Positions 1-9,106 of a stretch of 64,000 bases of DNA are shown here, one piece after another. The DNA is from Oscillatoria sp. FACHB-1406 (GTDB lineage: Bacteria; Cyanobacteriota; Cyanobacteriia; Cyanobacteriales; Spirulinaceae). The translations under genes and the position numbers were made by a program. Position 1 is the stretch's first letter. Each line of letters begins with the position of its first letter. The stretch is from assembly GCF_014698145.1 (NCBI RefSeq), contig NZ_JACJSM010000006.1, positions 124,001 to 188,000 of the forward strand. The letters run 5' to 3'. Below the pieces are notes generated by a model that made no database searches, was not told the origin of the DNA, and saw nothing but the letters and a program-made list of their open reading frames with translations.

Positions 1-403
1 GGTTTATTTTGCCCAACAAAATGCCGAAAAAACAGACTTCGACGATCGCAGTTTCGATTTAGTCGTCAGTCATATTTTGCTGCATGAAATTCCAGCCAGC
101 GCACGGCAGCGCGTTTTTACTGAAAGTTACCGACTGTTGAAACCGGGCGGGCTAATGGTGCATCTAGAGAGCATTTTATTCCTGCAACCTCCAACTTGGG
201 TAGCGCGGTATTTTCGGGATACGGAAGTGTGGGCAAATTCAGAACCTTATCTGGCTTCTTCAAAGTTTGAAGACTTTGGAGTTTATGCTTTAAAGGCGGG
301 ATTCTCTCCCGATAGCTTTCAAATTCGTTATGTACCGAGCAATGCAGCAGCGCGAGCGGGGCAGCAGCAAGCGAATTGGGTTGCGTTTTGCGCAGTCAAA
401 TAA
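1..403 (+). CDS. SAM-dependent methyltransferase, 3' part only
   Basis: The reading frame is open from base 2, so the gene begins upstream of the window and only about 134 C-terminal residues are visible. The fragment has the post-motif-III strand of class I methyltransferases (FDLVVSHILLHEIP) followed by LKPGGLMVHLES, the usual 'leader after the active site' strand. The S-adenosylmethionine-binding glycine motif would lie upstream and cannot be checked. The substrate is unknown. It ends just before the oppositely oriented tRNA gene. Confidence 0.7.
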   Translation, partial: VYFAQQNAEKTDFDDRSFDLVVSHILLHEIPASARQRVFTESYRLLKPGGLMVHLESILFLQPPTWVARYFRDTEVWANSEPYLASSKFEDFGVYALKAGFSPDSFQIRYVPSNAAARAGQQQANWVAFCAVK

Positions 404-406
404 AAA

Positions 407-478
407 TGGGTGACCGGGGGCTCGAACCCCGAACCAGCGGATTAAGAGTCCGATGCTCTACCATTGAGCTAGTCACCC
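407..478 (-). tRNA. tRNA-Lys, anticodon CUU
   Basis: On the minus strand the acceptor arm GGGTGAC (478-472) pairs with GTCACCC (414-408) and base 407 gives discriminator A. A D-arm (GCTC/GAGC), an anticodon arm with loop CTCTTAA and a T-arm with TTCGAGC are all present. The anticodon reads CTT (lysine AAG). The anticodon stem has one outer T-C mismatch. CCA is not encoded. It lies alone between the partial methyltransferase and a membrane-protein gene. Confidence 0.93.
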
Positions 479-638
479 TAAATCGAGGTATTCTTAATGA
501 TATCTGTAAGCTATTCTACACTAATCTGTTAGAGAATTCGTGCATTCGAGTCTTGATTTCAAGCGCGATCGCCCCCTAACAGTCTGCTTCGGACGTTTTA
601 GCCTAATTGTGACTTTTGAACTTTAAACTTTAAGTTTT

Positions 639-1937
639 ATGTCAGGCTTCCGTTTTCCCTTTTTCAAATCTTCCCGCCCGAAAAGTTCGCAAGCTCCTCC
701 TGTTTCCCCTTCAGTGAGTTCTATTCAATCGCAGAAAAATAAAACTCTTGCGGACTTAGAACGAGAACTCGAAGCTGAAGCCCAATTCATTCAAACGCGC
801 CCGGTTCAGCCTGCGCCGAAACCCAAAAAAAGCAACTTTTTCGGCAAACTGATTGGAGTAGCAGTATTGTTAGGGTTGCCTGTCGGACTGATTTGGGTTG
901 CCAATCTCCCTTACCCGGTTATTCGCCGTCCCGTCGCCCAAAAAGCCCCCCTGCTGCTGCTGCCGAGTTACGCCAGCATCGATCGCAATTATCGCGAAGG
1001 AATCATCAATCTCGAAACCGCAGAACAGTTGTTGCAAAATACAACGAGTGCGGCTGATATTGCTTTAGGGAAAGAAAAGTTAGCAGCGGCGAAGCAAAAT
1101 TTCGATGCGATTCCGCTCTGGTTTGTGGAAGATTGGTCGGACTACGATTATTGGTGGTATCGATCGCGCTTCGATCGCTTTGCCTTCAATCAGTACCGCG
1201 CCCAGATCGGACAACTCGAAGCGATCGCCTTCCAAGAAGGCAACGCCCAAACCTCCTTATCAGGGATTGAAGGAGGAATTAACGCCGCCAAACAGCGTTA
1301 CGCGCAAGCGACGACTCCGGAAGCCAAACAAGCCGCGATCGCGTCCTGGAAAGCCGCGATCGACCATTTGGAACAAATTTCCGGTCAGACTAATGCAGGC
1401 GAAACTGCCCGCAAAAAATTCGCCACTTACTCCCGCGAGTTTGAAGATATCATGGCGAGTGCTTCGCGCAGCGATCGCGTGACCACCGCCGTTGCTGCCG
1501 CCAAAAAGTACGCATGGCAAGCCGCTAGTGCCAGCCAAAACCCGCCCCATAACGTCGCTCAATGGCAGCAAGTCGAAACCTTCTGGCAAGAAGCGATCGA
1601 CCAACTCAAGCCTATTACTCCGGACGAAGGAAGCGGTTACGTTGAAACCCAAGACTTAATCGCCCAATATACCGCCAACCTCGAACAAGTTAAAATTCGT
1701 CGCCTTGCCGAAGAAGCTTCCTCCGAAGCACTCGAAAGCGCCCAGAGGAAAATCGAAAGCTTGTTAGCCAGTACGCCGAACGATTCTACTCAGGTTAATT
1801 GGACGGGAACCGCCGCCCAGTTACAAGAAATTATCCGCGAACTCGAAAAAGTCGATAACGGCACGATGGCTTACGCTAAAGCGCAAGAACTCCTAAAATT
1901 TGCCAAAGCCAGACTGCAATCGATTAATAAATCTTAA
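639..1937 (+). CDS. Hypothetical membrane-anchored helical protein
   Basis: The product is 432 residues. Residues 1-68 are basic and rich in Pro, Ser and Gln. A single hydrophobic segment at about 71-88 should anchor it, followed by a roughly 340-residue, Ala/Glu/Gln-rich, mostly helical region that looks like coiled coil or helical repeats. WWYRSRFDRF near residues 178-187 is a tryptophan/arginine patch. No enzymatic motif is visible. I recognise it only as the type of anchored helical protein often conserved in cyanobacteria; its function is unknown. It converges on the cyanobacteriochrome gene, with only about 10 bases between stop codons. Confidence 0.75.
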   Translation: MSGFRFPFFKSSRPKSSQAPPVSPSVSSIQSQKNKTLADLERELEAEAQFIQTRPVQPAPKPKKSNFFGKLIGVAVLLGLPVGLIWVANLPYPVIRRPVAQKAPLLLLPSYASIDRNYREGIINLETAEQLLQNTTSAADIALGKEKLAAAKQNFDAIPLWFVEDWSDYDYWWYRSRFDRFAFNQYRAQIGQLEAIAFQEGNAQTSLSGIEGGINAAKQRYAQATTPEAKQAAIASWKAAIDHLEQISGQTNAGETARKKFATYSREFEDIMASASRSDRVTTAVAAAKKYAWQAASASQNPPHNVAQWQQVETFWQEAIDQLKPITPDEGSGYVETQDLIAQYTANLEQVKIRRLAEEASSEALESAQRKIESLLASTPNDSTQVNWTGTAAQLQEIIRELEKVDNGTMAYAKAQELLKFAKARLQSINKS

Positions 1938-1947
1938 TTTTTTATTG

Positions 1948-4900
1948 TTAATCTTTATAAACAGCAACGCGATCGCGGCCGCCCTTCTTTGCCTGATAGA
2001 GGGCGCGATCTGCCCCATCTATCAAGGCTTGCCAACTGTTCAGCCGCGTCGGAACGAGGGCCACTCCCCCCAAACTCAGCGTCACGCGATCGCAAACCGG
2101 TGAAGCCGAATGTTCGATATTCAACCGCTTCACAGCCTGTCGCAACAATTCTGCAATCCACCGCATTCCCTGTTCGTCCGTATGCGGTAGAACAATCGCA
2201 AACTCCTCGCCGCCGTAGCGCGCGACTAAATCGGCAGGGCGCTTCAGCGTGCGGCGCAAAGCTGTTGCCACCCGACGCAAACAGCGATCGCCTGCCGGAT
2301 GGCCGTAAGTATCGTTATAGAGCTTAAAGTAGTCGATATCGCACAAAATCAAAGACAACGAACTTTTTTCTCGCGTCATCCGCCGCCATTCTGCTTGCAG
2401 GTAAGCATCAAAACAACGACGGTTCGCCACTTGCGTCAAACTATCCACCGTAGCGAGGTGATGAAGTTTTTGATTGGCCTCCTTCAACTTCTGATACAGT
2501 TGCGATTGTTGAGTCGCAATCCCCACTTGAGTCGCCAGTTGTTTGAGGAAATCGATTTCTGCTTGTTGCCAGAGGTGAGGGGCTTCGCAGTGATGGGCGA
2601 CGAGCAAGCCCCAGAGATTATCGCCTTGGAAAATGGGAACGACTAAATTCGCGCTGATTTGAAAGTGTTCGAGCAAGCGATAGTGACAGGGGGTTAGGTT
2701 TGCCGATTGGAGGTCATTTAAAACCTGAATTCTGCCGTTTTTATACGCTTGAACCAACTCATCACGAAAACAAGGATCTCGCACGGTCTGACCGAGTACG
2801 GGTATCCAAGGTTCTCGTACCGATTCGGCAACAACCGCTCCGCTCCAATCGGGGTTAAACCGATAAATTAATACGCGATCGTTTTGAAGAAATTGGCGCA
2901 CTTCCTCAACGGTTGTCGTGAGGATCGTATCCAGTTCCAGCGAGCGGCGGACGCGCTCTTGCATCGCTCCGATGGAACGTTCTCGCTCTGCTTGCCGCTT
3001 TAAATGGTCTTCGGCTTGTTTGTGTTGGGTGACTTCGAGGACTGTTCCGATCTCGCCTTGGTAGCGCCCTTCCGCATCGCGCAGGGACGTGCTATTCCCA
3101 AGAACCCAAAAGACTTGACCGTCGGTTTGCCGTTGAAAGCGAAATAAGGAGTTGCGATCGCGCCGTTCGGGTTCTTTCGCCCATTCGCTTAAGACGCGAT
3201 CGCGATCTTCGGGATGGAGCGCTTGCATCCAACCTTTACCGTAAGCCTCCGTCGGAGTCATCCCCGTTAACTTACACCAAAAGGGGTTGACAAAAACGAT
3301 ATCTTGTGAGCTATTGGTTTGAAAAATACCAACGGGGACGCGATCGGTCAGGATTTTGTACTGCGCTTCTCGTGCCTGCAAGTTCGTGCAAACTTCCTGC
3401 AAGCTGGTTTCGGCAAAAATTCGATCTCGGATATCTTGAATCACGGCGACGAGATACTGCTGGGAGTCGGAGCCTTCGCGCAGCAGGGAAGCGGTAAAAT
3501 TGACCCAGATCGATTCCCCGTTTTTGTGCCGGTAGCGCTTTTCCATCGAACAGCTAAAGCATTCTCCGCTCGACAACTTTTGAAGCCTGCTTTGATAAAG
3601 CGCCCGATCTTCGCCCTCCGTTAACTCGATCTCGTTGAGCGATCGCAACTCCTCGCTGCTATAGCCCACAATTTCACAAAACTTCTGATTGGCGCGGCAA
3701 AAAGAACCGTCGCTGCCAAACAAAATAATTCCCATCGCCGCCTGTTCAAAAATTGCCCGGAAACGATTTTCGCTCGCCTTGAGGGCTTGTTCGGCGGATT
3801 TGCGATCGCTAATATCGCGCACTAAAACTAATACCTCATCTTCGCCGCAGGCAACCGTGCGCGACTCGTAATCCAGCATCTTGCCGTCATTGTCGCTTAA
3901 CTGATACTCGCAAGTTTCTACCTTCTCCCCCTTCAACGCTTGCTCGATATTCTCCATCCCCAACTCCGCGTTCTTGGGGGGTAAGACCTCTCTAAAGGTT
4001 TTGCCGATCAGTTCGTGGGAAGGCAGAACGGCATGAAGGGCTTTTGTTTCTTGACAATCGAGATAGGTTCCATCCCGGCTGACGCGAAACATTAAGTCCG
4101 GAATCGCGCTTAACAGCGCGCGATTGGTCGCCTCGCTTCTTTGTAGGGCTTGTTCGGACTCAGCGATCGCCGTCAGATCGAAGCTAATTTTGAGTAAATA
4201 TTCAGGAACTCCTCGCGGGTTGGAAATCAGAATTTTTTGAGTTTGCAAGCGCGTTTGCTGGCGATCGCGCAAACTATCGTGGGAGGGCGCGCTCGTGGGT
4301 AGCGTTTCTTCAACCGTTTGATGAGTCGCACCGCTGGCTAAAAAAGCGCGATCTTCAGCGATGATGCGATCGGCGATTTCTGGTGAGAAAAGGTCGCGAT
4401 CGGTTTTGTCGAGCAGTTCTTGCTCCGAACAACCGAGGAGTTTTTCGGCGGCGGGATTGGAGTAGACAAATTTTAAATTCTGTACTTCTTTAACAAAGAT
4501 GGCATAAGGGATATTCTCGATAACCGCATCAAACAATTGCGATTTCCGTTTAGCCTGACTCTCCGCACGCTTGCGATGATGCTTTTCTTGATGCAGCTTT
4601 TGTTTTAAGCGAGCGAGTTCGGCATTTTTTGCCCGCAGGAGATTCGCGAGTCGATCGCGCTCCGATTCGAGCTTTTTGCGATCGCTGATATCGCGACAGA
4701 GGTACAATTTTCCGCCCTCCGGAGCCGATAGCAGTTTAACCTCAATCTCAAACCAGCGCTCTCGTCCCATCTTATCCCGGAGCGCTCGATCGAGCCTCCC
4801 CTTTTCTTGACCCGCCATCTGTCCCTCAATCTCCTGTAACCCCTGCCCAAACAACTTTTCGATAGTCCCAAATGCTTTCACTTCGCCCACCGTGTAGCCA

Positions 4901-5103
4901 AAGAAACGCTCGACATTGGGGGAAATCAGCACGAACCTCTCTTTTGCGTCAGTCATCAACACGACATCGGAGCGGAAGCTGAACGGCTTGCCTTTTGAGC
5001 GCTTGGTTTCCCGCACCCGAAAATCGCTGCCCGTTAATTTAGCTTCTGATTCCATCTCTGGTTCAGCGGACGAGACCGACAAATCTTTCTTTTCAAGCGA
5101 CAT
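1948..5103 (-). CDS. Multi-PAS cyanobacteriochrome (DXCF) diguanylate cyclase
   Basis: Start: ATG at 5103 is preceded by GGGAGG seven bases upstream; the longer frame to 5184 has no comparable ribosome site. The 1051-residue protein has several PAS domains (about five; two carry the linker 'RDISDRK' after the core), a coiled coil near 145-185, a GAF domain at about 709-870, and a C-terminal GGDEF domain at about 882-1051 with GGEEF and the metal motif DIDYFKLYND. The GAF holds DPCF (Cys near 778) and PCHY (Cys near 806). That matches the DXCF and canonical bilin cysteines of cyanobacteriochromes, with the 28-residue spacing seen in TePixJ. Known DXCF proteins sense violet to green light. I infer light-regulated cyclic-di-GMP synthesis, as in the SesA type. 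No EAL domain is present. Colour and direction of the response are unknown. Confidence 0.88.
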   Translation of the reverse strand: MSLEKKDLSVSSAEPEMESEAKLTGSDFRVRETKRSKGKPFSFRSDVVLMTDAKERFVLISPNVERFFGYTVGEVKAFGTIEKLFGQGLQEIEGQMAGQEKGRLDRALRDKMGRERWFEIEVKLLSAPEGGKLYLCRDISDRKKLESERDRLANLLRAKNAELARLKQKLHQEKHHRKRAESQAKRKSQLFDAVIENIPYAIFVKEVQNLKFVYSNPAAEKLLGCSEQELLDKTDRDLFSPEIADRIIAEDRAFLASGATHQTVEETLPTSAPSHDSLRDRQQTRLQTQKILISNPRGVPEYLLKISFDLTAIAESEQALQRSEATNRALLSAIPDLMFRVSRDGTYLDCQETKALHAVLPSHELIGKTFREVLPPKNAELGMENIEQALKGEKVETCEYQLSDNDGKMLDYESRTVACGEDEVLVLVRDISDRKSAEQALKASENRFRAIFEQAAMGIILFGSDGSFCRANQKFCEIVGYSSEELRSLNEIELTEGEDRALYQSRLQKLSSGECFSCSMEKRYRHKNGESIWVNFTASLLREGSDSQQYLVAVIQDIRDRIFAETSLQEVCTNLQAREAQYKILTDRVPVGIFQTNSSQDIVFVNPFWCKLTGMTPTEAYGKGWMQALHPEDRDRVLSEWAKEPERRDRNSLFRFQRQTDGQVFWVLGNSTSLRDAEGRYQGEIGTVLEVTQHKQAEDHLKRQAERERSIGAMQERVRRSLELDTILTTTVEEVRQFLQNDRVLIYRFNPDWSGAVVAESVREPWIPVLGQTVRDPCFRDELVQAYKNGRIQVLNDLQSANLTPCHYRLLEHFQISANLVVPIFQGDNLWGLLVAHHCEAPHLWQQAEIDFLKQLATQVGIATQQSQLYQKLKEANQKLHHLATVDSLTQVANRRCFDAYLQAEWRRMTREKSSLSLILCDIDYFKLYNDTYGHPAGDRCLRRVATALRRTLKRPADLVARYGGEEFAIVLPHTDEQGMRWIAELLRQAVKRLNIEHSASPVCDRVTLSLGGVALVPTRLNSWQALIDGADRALYQAKKGGRDRVAVYKD

Positions 5104-5599
5104 TGAAAACCTCCCTCCTAAAATTCCCTGAAATCCACTGACAATCGATAAAAATGCCAGCCAGTAGGGGGGGACAAGCTTCAATCGTCAATTGTAGGAG
5201 GCTACAGTCGAAAGAACCTCGGTTGGGACATTGAGAGTTGCGGGCGCAGATGCGAATCATTCACAATATGGGAAAAAATATTTGATCGCTCACTCTGGAT
5301 TCAGGATAGGAGATTAAACGAAAAGTGACATAATCTCGATCGCCGCACTCCGATCTTGAAAAATTGAAAATTTTGGAGCTAGTCCCCTTAACGGGCAGTA
5401 AACCTGTCATTTTCCCTGGAAATACCGCGCTTGCTCCTCCTTTTCTCGTTGTCGGAAAGATTTGGAGCTTTCTGAAAGTAAGGACAATTGCAATCCACTA
5501 CTACTTTAATAAACACATTCTAAGCACCTTTCTCCGGATCGATTTTCTCAACTCTTTTCCCCTACAATGAGGAGACTGTTTTGCGCTTCGTTCGATCCC
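5104..5599. other. Intergenic region between divergent genes
   Basis: These 496 bases separate the cyanobacteriochrome gene (minus) from the small membrane-protein gene (plus) and should hold both promoters. I see the ribosome site of the cyanobacteriochrome gene next to 5103. No stable hairpin, RNA gene or convincing small ORF is visible; a 68-codon frame inside shows no protein-like composition. Confidence 0.5.
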
Positions 5600-5953
5600 A
5601 TGACCCACTTCATTGCCACTTGGATCGTTACGGCGATCTCGCTCCTCATCACCGCTCGAGTCGTACCGGGGATAGAAATTGACAGTCTTTCTGCTGCCTT
5701 AACCGGCTCGGCGGTTTTTGGTTTGGTTAATGCGATTGTTAGACCGCTCCTGATTGCATTCACCTTGCCTCTGACCCTCGTGACTCTGGGTTTATTCTTG
5801 CTAGTGGTAAATGCCATTTGTTTTGCCCTAGCTAGTTATTTTACGCCTTCGGGGTTTAGAGTGGATGATGTTGGCGCTGCATTCATCGGTTCGATCTTGC
5901 TGTCCCTCGTTTCGAGCTTGCTACATCTTTTTTTCGTTCGCAAGGAACGTTAA
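5600..5953 (+). CDS. Phage-holin-family / YvlD-like small membrane protein
   Basis: The start chosen is the ATG at 5600, giving 117 residues beginning MTHFIATWIVTAI; the frame is open 33 bases further upstream. Four hydrophobic segments cover nearly the whole chain (about 5-22, 30-45, 50-75 and 85-108), with GLVNAIVRPLL between the second and third. That loop is typical of the four-helix YvlD/DUF360 'phage holin family' membrane proteins. Despite the family name there is no lysis context here. The role is unknown, probably a cytoplasmic-membrane protein. Confidence 0.72.
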   Translation: MTHFIATWIVTAISLLITARVVPGIEIDSLSAALTGSAVFGLVNAIVRPLLIAFTLPLTLVTLGLFLLVVNAICFALASYFTPSGFRVDDVGAAFIGSILLSLVSSLLHLFFVRKER

Positions 5954-6084
5954 AATTTTTCATCGCGCGCTTCGGGTTGCCCCTAAACGTTAGGAAATTG
6001 AGTATAAATCATAAAAATTGTCAATTTATCATTCATTGCTAACTTATTATTGAGAATTCATCCCTAACCATTTACATTAATTTA

Positions 6085-6975
6085 ATGTTTCCGACTTTTA
6101 TTCCAGCGGCAGCAGAACGATTGAGCGAGGAAACATCGATCGCTTTCTTGCAACAAATGCAGTGCGAAGCCATCGCAACGCCCTTATCGACAAGCCCCAT
6201 CCCGACCACTTACGTCAGTCAAGGAAACGGCGGTACGCCCATTCTCCTCCTACACGGATTCGATAGTTCTGCTATTGAATTTCGTCGTTTGTTGCCCTTA
6301 TTAGCCGCAGAAAATGAAACTCGAGCGGTGGATTTACTCGGATTTGGCTTTACCGATCGCGCCGTCGGCATTTCCTTCGGAACGCAGGCAATTAAAACTC
6401 ATCTCTACGCTTTTTGGGAAGCATTAATTCAACAGCCTGTTATTTTAGTCGGGGCTTCGATGGGAGGAGCAACCGCGATTGATTTTGCACTGACTTACCC
6501 CGAAGCCGTATCTGCTTTAATTTTAATCGATAGTGCGGGGTTGACAAATCCGCCTTTAAGCAGTAGGTTCATGTTCTCGCCGTTGGATTCCTTCGCGACA
6601 GAATTTCTCCGCAGCCCAAGAGTCCGACAACAAATTAGTCGCGCCGCCTACTACGATAAAAGTCTCGCTAGTACCGACGCGCAACTCTGCGCCGCCCTCC
6701 ATTTAGAATTACCGCAATGGAATCGCGCGATCGCAGCTTTCACTAAAAGTGGCGGTTACGGTTCCTTCGCCGCTCGACTCTCAACCCTGCAAACGCCAAC
6801 TTTGATTATTTGGGGTCAAAACGACCAAATTTTAGGGACGAAAGCCGCCCAAACTTTTCAGCAAAAAATACCCAATAGTACATTAGTTTGGATCGATCGC
6901 TGCGGTCACGTTCCTCACTTAGAAAAACCCCAAGAGACTGCAAAAGCCATTTTAGATTGGATTGCAGTGGAGTGA
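6085..6975 (+). CDS. Alpha/beta hydrolase
   Basis: The 296-residue protein has the classical alpha/beta-hydrolase order: an oxyanion strand LLLHGFDSSA (about 53-62), the nucleophile elbow GASMGG with Ser near 132, an acidic residue in IIWGQNDQILG, and the catalytic His in CGHVPHLEKP near the C-terminus. A lid lies between residues about 155 and 230. Length and motifs fit a cytoplasmic esterase, lipase or C-C hydrolase of the large family found in every cyanobacterium. The substrate cannot be told from sequence. It is probably monocistronic, with more than 100 bases free on both sides. Confidence 0.88.
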   Translation: MFPTFIPAAAERLSEETSIAFLQQMQCEAIATPLSTSPIPTTYVSQGNGGTPILLLHGFDSSAIEFRRLLPLLAAENETRAVDLLGFGFTDRAVGISFGTQAIKTHLYAFWEALIQQPVILVGASMGGATAIDFALTYPEAVSALILIDSAGLTNPPLSSRFMFSPLDSFATEFLRSPRVRQQISRAAYYDKSLASTDAQLCAALHLELPQWNRAIAAFTKSGGYGSFAARLSTLQTPTLIIWGQNDQILGTKAAQTFQQKIPNSTLVWIDRCGHVPHLEKPQETAKAILDWIAVE

Positions 6976-7240
6976 GCAATAATTCGTAGCTCAAGAGCAA
7001 GTCAAGCCGTTAGTTCTGTATATTGACTTTTTAATCAACGTTTGTTAGTATGGATTCAGATCGAATTCAGCTATACAGAATTGAGTCGGGGTGGCGCGAG
7101 CGATCGCCCTCCCAAGGCATCGCACCAATACAAGAGCGCGGTTTAGTTCGAGGCGAAACGAATTTCGCATCGGCTCGAATTGTAATTGCACCGCACTGAA
7201 AAGGCAACGCAAACTTACTAAAAACGAAAACCTAAAACCG

Positions 7241-8518
7241 ATGAGTACCGCAGTCGTATCGCGCGCGCTCTTGGAGTGCTGCACCCTAATTTACGTTGAA
7301 GTGGCGGAAAATTCCAATAAAGTTTGGAAGGGCAGCGCTTACAACGATGGAACTTTTATTGCCGAATGGGGCAGAGTCGGCGCTCAGTTGCAGTCGCAGC
7401 AAAAATCTTACCATTCCGCGAAGCTGGCGCTCGATAAGCTCGAACAAATGAAGCAGCAAAAGCTCAATAAGGGCTATACCGAAGCGCAAGTTCTCGCCGA
7501 CGACGGTATCGATAACCAGCCGACGCAGCAGGATTTAGAAGCGATCGCGGCTTCCCAAATTCGCTATGGTGAAGATGCGCGCGCCCAGCAATTAATCCGC
7601 TACTTAACAGAAGTCAACATTCACGAAATCGTTTCTCAAACCAACATTGCTTACAACGCGGCGACGGGAAACTTTAGAACGCCGCTCGGGCTTGTTACCC
7701 GCGACGCGATCGCCCAAGCTCGATTGTACCTCGAACAAATGGCCGCACCGCCCCGAAAAAGCGATCGCCTCCTGCGCCACCTCGTCAGCCAATACCTGCG
7801 CCTCATCCCCCAAAAAGTCGGCATCCGCTTAGACGCATCGATATTTCGCACCAAAGCCGAACTACAACGCCAAAAAGAACTGCTAGAAGCGCTCGATACT
7901 GCCTTAATGCAAACCGAACCGAACCCGAAAATTTTCGACTGTAGCCTGCGTCGCGTTCCCGGTAGTACCCCCGAAGGGCGATCCACTTTCCACCAATTGC
8001 GGGAACTTTACGAATCCACCCTCAACCCCCACCATTTAACTGCTAATTACAAACTGCGGCGCATCTACGAAATCGAAATTCCGTCCATGCAGCGCGCCTT
8101 CGCCCAAAAATCTAGCGCTATTGGCAACGTCAAACTCCACTGGCACGGAACAAAAGCCAGTAACTTACTCAGCATCTTCAAGGGCGGCTTAGTGATTCCC
8201 CCTAGCAGCGCCATTCAATGTACGGGACGGATGTTCGGTAACGGCATTTATGGTTCCGAACAATCGACTAAAGCCCTGAATTATGCGACTAACTATTGGA
8301 ATGCTTCTGGCAGTGGGAACCAACGCGCCTTCATGCTTTTGTGCGAGTTTGCGATGGGCAAAACCTTCCACCTCCAAAAACCCAAGCGCAGTTATCCTCT
8401 TCCGGGATTCGATAGCACTTATGTGCGTCCGGGGATGGCTAATGTCATTAATCAGGAAAGTATTGTCTACGATGCCGCTCAGGTGAATATTAAATATCTG
8501 TGTGAATTCGTTGATTGA
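7241..8518 (+). CDS. Bacterial PARP: WGR domain plus ADP-ribosyltransferase
   Basis: The likely start is ATG at 7241 (425 residues, MSTAVVSRALLE); the frame extends back to 7091 but that stretch is low-complexity and lacks homology features. Residues about 15-85 form a WGR domain (signature AEWGRVG), which in eukaryotic PARP1-3 contacts DNA breaks. Residues about 95-250 resemble the helical regulatory domain. The catalytic domain follows, with HWHGTKASNLLSIFKGG (His), GNGIYGSEQSTKALNY (Tyr, the human GKGIYFAD-type loop) and ESIVYDAAQVNIKYL (Glu matching human E988). The H-Y-E triad is therefore present, predicting poly- or mono-ADP-ribosylation from NAD. PARPs are sporadic in bacteria. No glycohydrolase or macrodomain gene is adjacent. 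A perfect 24-bp palindrome with T-run follows the gene. Confidence 0.85.
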   Translation: MSTAVVSRALLECCTLIYVEVAENSNKVWKGSAYNDGTFIAEWGRVGAQLQSQQKSYHSAKLALDKLEQMKQQKLNKGYTEAQVLADDGIDNQPTQQDLEAIAASQIRYGEDARAQQLIRYLTEVNIHEIVSQTNIAYNAATGNFRTPLGLVTRDAIAQARLYLEQMAAPPRKSDRLLRHLVSQYLRLIPQKVGIRLDASIFRTKAELQRQKELLEALDTALMQTEPNPKIFDCSLRRVPGSTPEGRSTFHQLRELYESTLNPHHLTANYKLRRIYEIEIPSMQRAFAQKSSAIGNVKLHWHGTKASNLLSIFKGGLVIPPSSAIQCTGRMFGNGIYGSEQSTKALNYATNYWNASGSGNQRAFMLLCEFAMGKTFHLQKPKRSYPLPGFDSTYVRPGMANVINQESIVYDAAQVNIKYLCEFVD

Positions 8519-8566
8519 AATGTAGGAACGTTGCATACAATCAATTCTTTAACCCGTTGTAACAGT

Positions 8567-8594
8567 AGGGACGTTCAATTGAACGTCCCTTTTG
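8567..8594 (+). terminator. Perfect 24-bp palindrome followed by T-run
   Basis: Bases 8567-8590 form a perfect inverted repeat (AGGGACGTTCAA and its complement) followed by TTTT, 49 bases after the PARP stop codon. It could end transcription. The same GACGT(T) palindrome type recurs elsewhere in the window, so it may also be a mobile repeat reused as a terminator. Confidence 0.55.
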
Positions 8595-8657
8595 TAGGGG
8601 CGGGTTTAGCTAAAACCCTTGCTATGATGTGAATTCAGGAGTGCAAAACCCGCCCTC
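8595..8657. repeat. Dispersed hairpin repeat GGGCGGGTTT...AAACCCGCCC, copy 1
   Basis: A 10-bp perfect stem (8598-8607 with 8646-8655) encloses a variable 38-base loop. The same ends and an AGCTAAAACC-type start of the loop recur at 23288-23349, and a degenerate copy lies at 38900-38966. All three sit between genes. It looks like a MITE-like or REP-like element. Confidence 0.75.
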
Positions 8658-8708
8658 TTCAAGTTAAGGTTATTTTCGTCAACCTACTTATACTTAAAAA
8701 TCGAGATC

Positions 8709-8948
8709 TTACCAAAGCGGATCGGAGTATAAATGAATGGTCAATTCTTCAAACCCCGCAGGAACAGCCGTAATACAAGCGCAGAAAGGAGTTCCATCGT
8801 CGTATTCTACCTCGCAAGCATGGCAGGATCCCATCAGGCATCCCGTGGGGATAATAACGCCCGCGCGTGCCGCTACTGACAGCATCGGTTCTCCCACACG
8901 AGCTTCTACCGTCACATCATCGGGTAAAAAGTGAATTTTAACGCTCAT
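8709..8948 (-). CDS. 2Fe-2S ferredoxin-like protein
   Basis: A 79-residue protein with a beta-grasp ferredoxin pattern. The cluster motif is GCLMGSCHACEVEY (C-x4-C-x2-C, about residues 37-45) with a fourth Cys in TPFCACITAVP, where two candidate cysteines sit two apart. The loop matches plant-type 2Fe-2S ferredoxins, but the protein is shorter than the photosynthetic form of about 98 residues and its C-terminus differs (LYSDPLW). It may pass electrons to an unknown partner. It lies downstream of dnaK on the same strand, but a terminator between them argues for separate transcription. Confidence 0.82.
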   Translation of the reverse strand: MSVKIHFLPDDVTVEARVGEPMLSVAARAGVIIPTGCLMGSCHACEVEYDDGTPFCACITAVPAGFEELTIHLYSDPLW

Positions 8949-9027
8949 CTTTTGAGGGGTTTGAGTGGCTCGATGCTTCTTTTCAACTCATACAAGTTTA
9001 ATACGAAGTTGCCAAGAATTGGGATAG

Positions 9028-9063
9028 AAAAAGAGGCAATAGAACCGTTACGTTCTTTGCCTC
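9028..9063 (-). terminator. Rho-independent terminator of dnaK
   Basis: On the minus strand GAGGCAAAGAAC (9063-9052) pairs with GTTCTATTGCCTC (9045-9033) with one bulged base and is followed by TTTTT (9032-9028). It lies 44 bases past the dnaK stop codon. Confidence 0.8.
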
Positions 9064-9106
9064 AATAAACTGATGACTTAGGGGGACTTAAATCAAGACA
9101 GGTTGT

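Noticed and set aside
5364-5570. 68-codon ORF between the cyanobacteriochrome and membrane-protein genes
   Set aside because: No ribosome site, no protein-like signature, and the region is expected to hold promoters.
5600-5953. Phage lysis gene
   Set aside because: The family name includes holin, but there are no phage genes nearby and the pattern is the chromosomal YvlD-type membrane protein.
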